Positions 58,237 to 64,000 of a DNA stretch of 64,000 nt are shown one piece after another (within the stretch, counting starts at the first letter, position 1; every line of letters begins with the position of its first letter). Location of the stretch: contig QPLR01000001.1 of the NCBI GenBank assembly GCA_003665935.1, forward strand, positions 372,001-436,000, in the 5' to 3' direction. This DNA comes from Halobellus sp. Atlit-31R (GTDB lineage: Archaea; Halobacteriota; Halobacteria; Halobacteriales; Haloferacaceae). The translations under genes and the position numbers were made by a program. Below the pieces are notes generated by a model. That model saw only the letters and a list, made by a program, of their open reading frames with translations, was not told the origin of the DNA and did no database searches.

Positions 58237-59586
58237 CTACTGCTGTAGCAGGCTCGCGCCGTCGAACTCGGTCCGCGTGTACTCGACTTCGAGCAGGTCG
58301 AGGATCGTCGGCGCGATGTCGTAGAGGTCGGCGTCCTCGATCTCGACGTCGGGGTCGTCGACGAACAGCGTCGCGTTGTCGAAGCTGTGCATCCCGTTTC
58401 GCGGCCCAGTACCGAACACGTCGTCGTGGCCTTTGAACCCGGATTTGAGGTCGAAGCCGTGGTTCGGGACGACGACGAGATCCGGCGCGATGTCGTCGTG
58501 GTCGCCGCGGAAGGCGTCTTCCTTCTCGACGACCCGCTCGGCGACCCTGCGGCCGTCCGGCCCTTCGAGTGCCTCGAGGTCGGCTTTCAGCTCCGCGCGG
58601 ACCGCCTCGTACTCCTCCTGGGGAACGCCACCGCGGGGTTCCCGGCCTTCGAGGTTGACGTAGAACCGCCCGGGAATGAGCGAGTACGCCCGCGTGTCGT
58701 CGTCGATGTCGCCGAGTTCCTCGTGGTCGTCGTCCTCGTAGGAGAGCCAGCCGGTCTCTTCGAGCCAGGCGTTGCAGTGGACTTCGTAGTCGAGCGACGT
58801 GAAGCCGTGATCGGAGGCGACGACGAGCGTGACGTCGTCCGGCAGCGACGCGCGGATCTCGCCGACGTACTCGTCGACCTTCTCGTAGAACTCGAGGAAC
58901 GCCGCCTTGTTCTCGCCGTCGTCTTCGTACTCCTTGAACAGGAAGTGGTTCACCCGGTCGGTCGTCATGAAGACGCCGAAGAAGAGGTCCCAGTCGTCGC
59001 GGTCGAGGACGCTGTCGAACGCCTCGTAGCGTCGGTCGAGCGTCGTGTGCGCGTTCTCGACGAACTCGGTTTTGTCCTCGTCGTGGCCGAGTTTGGCGTT
59101 GACGTCGATCCGGTAGCCCATCGCGTCGAGTTCGTCGCGGAACTCGTCGGGGTGTGCCGCCTTGTCGACGCTCGGCGAGAGAAAGCCCGAGACCATCCGC
59201 TGGACGTTCCGCTGCGGCGGGAACGTCACGGGGACGTTCATCACGCTCGCCTGCCGACCCGCGTCGGTGACCCGGTCCCACAGCCGCGTCGCCTGCACGT
59301 CACGACCCATCGGGACGTAGGTGTCGTAGGAGCCGTTCTCGCGGTCTTGGAAGCCGTAGACGCCCGTTTCACCGGGGTTGACGCCGGTCGTCAGCGACGG
59401 CCAGCAGGCCGAGGACTCCGGCGGGACGATGCTCTCGATCGCACCGGCGCTCCCCTCCTCGGCGAGCGCGGCGAAGTTCGGAAACCGGTCGGGGTTGTCG
59501 GCGAGGAGGCTAAAAGGAACGCCGTCGATACCGATGAAGGCGACCCGCGGGTGATCTGTGCCGCGGAGTCGGTCGAACAATCCCAT
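58237..59586 (-). CDS. Alkaline-phosphatase-superfamily phosphodiesterase/nucleotide pyrophosphatase
   Basis: Metal-dependent hydrolase of 449 residues. The N-terminal VAFIGIDGVPFSLL and PPESSACWPSLTTGVNPGET carry the first metal Asp and the Ser/Thr nucleophile region. FMTTDRVNHFLF supplies Asp/His ligands, VVASDHGF the second metal pair, and a late GMHSFDNA the last His. Related archaeal proteins hydrolyse phosphodiesters or sulfate-like bonds; the substrate is unknown. No signal peptide, so it is likely cytosolic. ATG start with TATA-like CTTCTTAT about 27 bp upstream. Confidence 0.85.
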   Translation of the reverse strand: MGLFDRLRGTDHPRVAFIGIDGVPFSLLADNPDRFPNFAALAEEGSAGAIESIVPPESSACWPSLTTGVNPGETGVYGFQDRENGSYDTYVPMGRDVQATRLWDRVTDAGRQASVMNVPVTFPPQRNVQRMVSGFLSPSVDKAAHPDEFRDELDAMGYRIDVNAKLGHDEDKTEFVENAHTTLDRRYEAFDSVLDRDDWDLFFGVFMTTDRVNHFLFKEYEDDGENKAAFLEFYEKVDEYVGEIRASLPDDVTLVVASDHGFTSLDYEVHCNAWLEETGWLSYEDDDHEELGDIDDDTRAYSLIPGRFYVNLEGREPRGGVPQEEYEAVRAELKADLEALEGPDGRRVAERVVEKEDAFRGDHDDIAPDLVVVPNHGFDLKSGFKGHDDVFGTGPRNGMHSFDNATLFVDDPDVEIEDADLYDIAPTILDLLEVEYTRTEFDGASLLQQ

Positions 59587-59742
59587 ACCCTTCGTATTCC
59601 GTGGTGAGTCATAAGAAGTTTCGTCTCCGCGCAGAGACGGCCGCCGTCGCTGACGATCGAGAGACGGTCCGGTGGGTCGAAATCCCCTTCGAGAGGCGGC
59701 GAAGGAGCGAAGTGGACGGCCGCGTAACTGCAAACGAGAGCC

Positions 59743-60186
59743 GTGAAGGAGTTCCAACGAAAGCAGTTGCTCGAGCGCGTCGACCGCGAGGGCGCGACGG
59801 TCGGCGTCGACATCCCCGATCGGATCGACGTGCAGGGCGAGGAGATCGATCTCCGGGAGTTCGTCTTCGAGATCAAGCGCCGCGACACGATCCCGTCCGG
59901 CGAGCGCGAACGCGTCGAGCAGGCGAAGAAGAACCTCCGCCGCGAGCGCCTCCAGCGCCGCCAGCGGATCGAGTCGGGCGAGGTCTCCTACGAGGAGGGC
60001 GAACGGCTCGCCGAGAGCATCATCGGCATCGACCGCGCGCTGAACGCGCTCGAACAGTTGCGCCCGGTCGATCTCGAACAGGAGGCGAAGGTGCAGCAGG
60101 CGGCCGATCAGAAGCGGTGGATGAGCTTCCTGAAACAGGCCCTCGGCCACGAGGGTACGGGCAACACGCGCGGAGGGCGGCGGTGA
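59743..60186 (+). CDS. DUF5788-family protein
   Basis: A 147-residue basic-acidic helical protein from GTG (VKEFQRKQLLERVDREGA). It has a beta/turn N-terminal part (TVGVDIPDRIDVQGEEIDLR) and long charged helices (KKNLRRERLQRRQRIESGEV, DRALNALEQLRPVDLEQEAK). From memory it is a haloarchaeal family of unknown function. It overlaps polX by 4 bp (GTGA), so a part in DNA repair or nucleic-acid binding is plausible by context only. Confidence 0.75.
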   Translation: MKEFQRKQLLERVDREGATVGVDIPDRIDVQGEEIDLREFVFEIKRRDTIPSGERERVEQAKKNLRRERLQRRQRIESGEVSYEEGERLAESIIGIDRALNALEQLRPVDLEQEAKVQQAADQKRWMSFLKQALGHEGTGNTRGGRR

Positions 60187-61937
60187 CCCGCAACGCCGAA
60201 GTCGCCCACCGGCTCGAGGAGTTCGCGGACCTGCTCGAGGCCGACGGCGTCGAGTACAAGCCGAACACCTACCGACGCGCCGCCGAGAACATCCGCGAAC
60301 ACCACGAGCCGATCGAAGAGCTCGCCGCGGAGGGCGAGTCGGCCGTCGAGCGGATCGACGGCGTCGGCGAGGCGATCGCCGCGAAGGTCGTCGAGTACAT
60401 CGAGACGGGAGAGATCGAGGAGCTGGCCGGCCTCCGTGAGAAGCTCCCGGTCGACATCGAGGCGCTGACGCGGGTCGAGGGCGTCGGTCCGAAGCGAGTC
60501 GGCAAACTCTACCACGCGCTCGAGATCACGACGCTCGACGAGCTCGCGACGGCCGCCGAGGCGGGACGCATTCAGGAGGTCGACGGCTTCGGCCCGAAGA
60601 CGGAGGCGAACATCCGCGAGAACGTCGCCTTCGCGCGCGAGGCGCAGAAGCGCGAGCGGCTCGGGGACGCGCGCCCGCTCGCGGACGAGATTCTCACTTA
60701 TCTCCGCGAGACCGACGGCGTCGACAGCGCAGAGGTCGCGGGCTCGATCCGCCGCTGGCGCGACACGATCGGCGACGTCGACGTCCTCGTCGCCGCCACC
60801 GCGAACGAGGCTGTCGTCGACGCGTTCCTCGAGTGGCCGCCCGCGTCGGACGTGATCGAGGCGGGCGAGCACAAGGCGGGCCTGCGCGTCGACGACATCC
60901 GGATCGATCTCCGCGTCGTCGATCCGAGCGAGTTCGGCTCGGCGCTGCAGTACTTCACCGGCAGCAAGGAGCACAACGTCGAACTCAGGAACCTCGCGAT
61001 CGACCGCGAGCTGAAGATGAACGAGTACGGCGTGTTCGACGTGTCAGACGTCGACGACCCCGACGCGGGCCAGCGGGTCGGCGAGCGGATCGCCGGCGAG
61101 ACCGAGGAGTCGATGTACGCCGCGCTCGATCTCCCGCTCGTTCCGCCGGAGATCCGCGAGGGGACCGGCGAGATCGACGCCGCGCGCGAGGGAACGCTAC
61201 CCGACCTCGTCGACGAAGACGACGTCCGCGGCGACCTCCACACCCACACAGACTGGTCGGACGGCCGCGCGTCGATCGCCGAGATGGCCGATGCGGCCGC
61301 CGCCCGAGGCTACGAGTACTACGCCGTGACCGACCACGCGACCGGGCCGGGGATGGTCGGCGGCGTCGGCCTCGAAGACGACGACCTCCGGGCGCAGATG
61401 GACGCGGTCGACGAGGTGAGAGAGGAGGTCGACGCCGACCTCACGCTGCTGCACGGCGTCGAGACCAACATCGACGCCGACGGTGGGCTCTCGACCGACG
61501 ACGACGTCCTGGCGGCGCTCGACCTCGTCGTCGCGTCGCCCCACGCCGCGCTCGGGCAGGACCGCGACACGGCGACCCAGCGGCTCGTCGCCGCCGTCGA
61601 ACATCCGAGCGTCGACGTTCTCGGCCACCCGACCGGTCGGCTGATCAACGAGCGCGAGGGGTTAGACCTCGACATCGCCCGAATCGCCGCGGCCGCGGCG
61701 GACGCCGGAACGGCGCTCGAGATCAACGCCGACCCGGCGCGATTGGACCTCAACGGCGAACTCGTTCGCGTCGCGGTCGACGCCGGGGCGACGATCGCCG
61801 TCGACACCGACGGCCACGCCCCCGGCGCACTGGAGTACATCAGATACGGCGTGCACACGGCTCGCCGCGGCTGGTGTGAGGCCGCCGACGTACTGAACAC
61901 GCGAGAGATCGACGGACTCCGTTCGTTCCTCCACTGA
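60183..61937 (+). CDS. polX: DNA polymerase X with PHP domain
   Basis: Repair polymerase of 584 residues. It starts with an 8-kDa-like and helix-hairpin-helix region (RIDGVGEAIAAKVVEYIETG, RVEGVGPKRVGKLYHAL, EVDGFGPKTEANI). The polymerase palm has GSIRRWRDTIGDVDVLV (catalytic Asp pair) and DIRIDLRVV (third Asp). The C-terminal PHP phosphoesterase domain shows DLHTHTDWSDG, AVTDHA, HGVETNID and DTDGHAPG. It likely fills gaps in base-excision repair and trims 3' ends. GTG start overlaps the DUF5788 gene; the Mut7-C gene follows after 8 bp. Confidence 0.95.
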   Translation: MTRNAEVAHRLEEFADLLEADGVEYKPNTYRRAAENIREHHEPIEELAAEGESAVERIDGVGEAIAAKVVEYIETGEIEELAGLREKLPVDIEALTRVEGVGPKRVGKLYHALEITTLDELATAAEAGRIQEVDGFGPKTEANIRENVAFAREAQKRERLGDARPLADEILTYLRETDGVDSAEVAGSIRRWRDTIGDVDVLVAATANEAVVDAFLEWPPASDVIEAGEHKAGLRVDDIRIDLRVVDPSEFGSALQYFTGSKEHNVELRNLAIDRELKMNEYGVFDVSDVDDPDAGQRVGERIAGETEESMYAALDLPLVPPEIREGTGEIDAAREGTLPDLVDEDDVRGDLHTHTDWSDGRASIAEMADAAAARGYEYYAVTDHATGPGMVGGVGLEDDDLRAQMDAVDEVREEVDADLTLLHGVETNIDADGGLSTDDDVLAALDLVVASPHAALGQDRDTATQRLVAAVEHPSVDVLGHPTGRLINEREGLDLDIARIAAAAADAGTALEINADPARLDLNGELVRVAVDAGATIAVDTDGHAPGALEYIRYGVHTARRGWCEAADVLNTREIDGLRSFLH

Positions 61938-61945
61938 TTCGAAAG

Positions 61946-62437
61946 ATGACCCGTAGCGCATCCTCAGACCGGTTCCTCCTCGACGCAATGCTCGGCAAAC
62001 TGGTGACGTACCTCCGGATGTGTGGCTACGACGCCACGTACATCCTCGACGAAGGGAGCAAGTGGGGCAGAGAGCCCGGCAACGATCCCACCGACGACGA
62101 GATCCTCGCGCGGGTCGAGGCGTCCGACAGGGTACTCCTCACGCGCGACGCCGCCCTCGCCGACCGGGCCTCCGAGGCCGTCCTGCTCACGACTCGCGAC
62201 GTCCGCGACCAGCTCCGGGAGCTCGGCGAGGCCGGCTACGAACTCACGCTCGAAGACCCGCCGACGCACTGCAGCGCGTGCAACGGCGAGCTCCGGCCAG
62301 TCGCGGAAAACGAGTCGCTGCCGTCGTACACTCCTGACCCCTCAGAGACCGAGTGCTGGCGCTGTCGGTCGTGCGGACAGGTGTTCTGGAAGGGCAGCCA
62401 CTGGGAGGACGTCCGGGAGACGCTCGGCGGGCTGTGA
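61946..62437 (+). CDS. Mut7-C RNase domain protein with zinc ribbon
   Basis: A 163-residue protein. The N-terminal PIN-like half starts RFLLDAMLGKLVTYLRMCGY and includes DEILARVEASDRVLLTRDAA, with Asp residues placed as in PIN nucleases. The C-terminal zinc ribbon has Cys pairs CSAC and CWRCRSC. Family members are predicted RNases. It lies 8 bp after polX and is probably cotranscribed with it, linking RNA and DNA maintenance. A palindromic repeat overlaps its stop codon. Confidence 0.88.
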   Translation: MTRSASSDRFLLDAMLGKLVTYLRMCGYDATYILDEGSKWGREPGNDPTDDEILARVEASDRVLLTRDAALADRASEAVLLTTRDVRDQLRELGEAGYELTLEDPPTHCSACNGELRPVAENESLPSYTPDPSETECWRCRSCGQVFWKGSHWEDVRETLGGL

Positions 62438-62485
62438 ACTGCCTCGGGGGCGAGCCCCGAGGCACTCGGCCTGCTCCGTTCGTAG
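62432..62485. repeat. Palindromic dispersed repeat, copy 2, with perfect hairpin
   Basis: Begins at the stop codon of the Mut7-C gene. Stem TGCCTCGGGG (62440-62449), loop GCGAG, stem CCCCGAGGCA (62455-62464): ten perfect pairs. It is homologous to copy 1 after cetZ. It may act as a transcription/translation end signal or be a mobile palindromic element. Confidence 0.75.
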
Positions 62486-62497
62486 TTTCGCCGGCGG

Positions 62498-63493
62498 TCA
62501 GCGGTGGCGATCCGACCGCGGCGTCCACTCCTCGCAGGGGTCCATCTCCTCCATCAGTTCGTCGTGCGCGCCGCAGTACGGCTGGATCCCCGAGTCGGTT
62601 CGCACGTACTCGAAGTGCGCGCAGTTGCCGCAGTACGTGTCGCCGGGAGTCGTTCCCGGTGTTCCCGGTCCCGACGCGGTCGCCGTACCGTCGTCTCGGG
62701 GCGACTGCGGCCCCTGCGCGCGGCTGGCTGACCGGTTTCGTCGCCCCGCCGCTGCACCGTCTGGCGAGCGCGAGGGTCGTCCGGACGGTTCGTCCAGCGG
62801 CGACGAGATGGTGTCGGCGTCGGTGCCGCCGTCCGACGCCGGACCGGGCGTGCTGCCGGCGCGACCGGACGCGCCGGTTCCGGACGTGCCCGCGGTCTGA
62901 GTTTCGACGTCGCCGTCGGGCGTGCTGCCGAAGAAGCCGATCCCGCCGAGGCCCCCGCGAGAGCGCTCGACGGGGACGTACTGCGTCTCGCGCTTCCGCG
63001 TCACGTTCACCGTCGCGGTCCCGCCCGGATCGTTGCGCGTCTTGAAGTTCGCGACGCCGGCGAAGAGACACCAGAACGTGATGATCGCGCCGAGAAAGTA
63101 GACGCCGACCGTCAGAAGCGTCAGATCGGGCTTGCCGGTCCCGCAGAGCGACCCCGACCAGCGGCAGGGGTACGCGTAGGTGAAGAGCGCGACGCCGATC
63201 ACGGCGATCCCGGCGCCGACGACGGCGGCCGCCTTCGTGAGTCGCGCCGACGGGAGCACCGCGAAGATGCCGAGGAAGACCGCGGGGACGCCGACGCCGG
63301 CGAGCACGCCCCCGAGTTGGCGCTTGGCCGTCAGCGCTGCCGGATCGGCCCCGTAGAGGACGTCCGTAGTGGCGACGACGATGCCGGAGACGACGAGGAG
63401 GGCCCCGGCGAGAAACAGCCCCAATCCGAAGAGCAGTCGCTGGAGGCTCGTCTCCGCTTGCTTCCCCCTGTAGACCTCCGAGAGACTGGTCAT
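62498..63493 (-). CDS. Four-helix membrane protein with C-terminal zinc-binding-like motif (DUF7139-like)
   Basis: Protein of 331 residues. N-terminal half: helices at LLFGLGLFLAGALLVVSGIV, GVLAGVGVPAVFLGIFAVL, AAVVGAGIAVIGVALFTYA and LLTVGVYFLGAIITFWCLFA. A Ser/Gly/Asp-rich disordered linker of about 110 residues follows. The end has Cys/His pairs YCGNCAHF, PYCGAHDE and DPCEEW, suggesting a small zinc or Fe-S fold. Function unknown. ATG at 63493 with TTTTGTG about 25 bp upstream. Confidence 0.72.
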   Translation of the reverse strand: MTSLSEVYRGKQAETSLQRLLFGLGLFLAGALLVVSGIVVATTDVLYGADPAALTAKRQLGGVLAGVGVPAVFLGIFAVLPSARLTKAAAVVGAGIAVIGVALFTYAYPCRWSGSLCGTGKPDLTLLTVGVYFLGAIITFWCLFAGVANFKTRNDPGGTATVNVTRKRETQYVPVERSRGGLGGIGFFGSTPDGDVETQTAGTSGTGASGRAGSTPGPASDGGTDADTISSPLDEPSGRPSRSPDGAAAGRRNRSASRAQGPQSPRDDGTATASGPGTPGTTPGDTYCGNCAHFEYVRTDSGIQPYCGAHDELMEEMDPCEEWTPRSDRHR

Positions 63494-63731
63494 ACCCGGT
63501 GTTCGAGTTCACCACACAAAACGATGCGTCAGACGGACGTACGACGCGTACTGGCGAACGGCGAACGTCGGCGGGCGGCGGGCGCGGACGGCCGGTGATC
63601 CGGGCGGGCAGAGAGCACCGGGTGCGTATCGTGCCGGGGGAAGTAGAGCCTCCGAAAACGCCAAGATACGGACGCTACGAGGCTGCGTGCGTGTCGAAGA
63701 GATTATTGTACGGGCTCGCCAACCGCCGGGT
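63494..63731. other. Intergenic region between divergent genes, no gene seen
   Basis: This 238-bp interval carries the promoter of the membrane protein at one end and ATTATTG (63702-63709) for the DUF5789 gene at the other. I see no conserved reading frame, RNA or repeat between them. Confidence 0.6.
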
Positions 63732-64000
63732 ATGGCAGACGAGGATGAATCCGAGGGCCCCGTCGTGGAACTGGGTGAGGAGACCCCTATCGAGGGACAG
63801 CCGCTGGCACGCGTCGCCGCGCGACTCACCTGGCCTCACGAGATGAGCCGCATCGTCGAACAGGAGGGCGAAAGCGTCGTTCGGACGCCGTCCGGTCCGC
63901 AGACGCTCTCGGACGTCCTCGAAGACGTCGACGAGACGTACTTCGACTCCCGGCAGACCTTCGTCGACTGCGTCCGCGAGGTCGTCGGCGACGGCCCCGT
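63732..64000 (+). CDS. DUF5789-family protein (3' end outside window)
   Basis: The first 89 codons of an acidic protein: MADEDESEGPVVELGEETPI, then GQPLARVAARLTWPHEMSRI, VVRTPSGPQTLSDVLEDVDE and SRQTFVDCVREVVGDG. This matches the small haloarchaeal DUF5789 family of about 95-100 residues as I recall it, so only a few codons should be missing. Function unknown. TATA-like ATTATTG is 27 bp before the ATG. Confidence 0.8.
   Translation, partial: MADEDESEGPVVELGEETPIEGQPLARVAARLTWPHEMSRIVEQEGESVVRTPSGPQTLSDVLEDVDETYFDSRQTFVDCVREVVGDGP

Noticed and set aside
1..64000. tRNA, rRNA, CRISPR arrays, insertion sequences, prophage or integrase attachment sites
   Set aside because: I looked through the intergenic intervals and coding content on both strands and found no cloverleaf with CCA-type arms, regularly spaced repeats, transposase or integrase.

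Overview
The window is GC-rich chromosomal DNA of a halophilic archaeon (class Halobacteria). Evidence: very acidic predicted proteins, archaeal promoters with a TATA-like box about 25-30 bp before many start codons (leaderless genes), and hallmark genes: sn-glycerol-1-phosphate dehydrogenase, the proteasome-activating nucleotidase PAN, family B DNA polymerase, Mre11/Rad50, CetZ-type tubulin, halocyanins and an aspartate/tyrosine decarboxylase of the MfnA type. From memory, gene order (metG, ppsA, egsA, petBD, pan, mre11-rad50, polB, sufCBD) resembles Haloferax and relatives, so a Haloferacales member is likely; the genus cannot be set. I see no rRNA, tRNA, CRISPR array, insertion sequence or prophage: this is core chromosome with a few lineage-specific modules.

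Layout. 1-10.1 kb: metabolic and housekeeping genes (MetRS cut by the window edge, VTT/DedA membrane protein, MfnA, PEP synthase, a J-domain membrane protein, a winged-helix regulator with a perfect palindrome in its promoter, a metallophosphoesterase, a flavin oxidoreductase). 10.2-18.8 kb: a threonine-synthase-like protein lacking the PLP lysine, a DtxR-type regulator overlapping a GDT1/TMEM165-type cation transporter, a LysE exporter, two unknown genes, G1P dehydrogenase, a DUF420 protein, a glycosyltransferase, halocyanin 1, a split-barrel flavoprotein and an MTH865-like protein. 18.9-25.8 kb: S9 peptidase, GAF/PAS-like sensor, methylmalonyl-CoA mutase small subunit with MeaB, an alpha/beta hydrolase, and a degenerate NAD-kinase paralogue preceded by a putative 18-codon leader ORF. 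25.8-31.6 kb: an electron-transport locus with halocyanin 2, split cytochrome b (b6 and subunit IV types) and small membrane proteins, with no Rieske gene in view. 31.6-43.1 kb: DNA repair and information processing (Nth, Rad50, Mre11, PAN, PolB) with small haloarchaeal genes. 43.2-46.8 kb: sufCBD for Fe-S assembly. 46.8-56.9 kb: a ten-kilobase type IV pilus/Tad-like secretion locus (ATPase, membrane platform and six poorly characterised proteins). 57.0-64 kb: CetZ, an alkaline-phosphatase-superfamily enzyme, DUF5788-PolX-Mut7-C, a zinc-ribbon membrane protein and a truncated DUF5789 gene.

The best candidate for an under-described system is the Tad/pilus-like locus at 46.8-56.9 kb, whose three transcription units share a promoter motif. 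Others worth a look are the lysine-less threonine-synthase homologue, the leader-ORF/NAD-kinase-like pair, the DtxR-GDT1 operon, several operator-like dyads, and a 37-bp palindromic repeat found right after two stop codons. DUF numbers are given from memory and should be confirmed by profile search.
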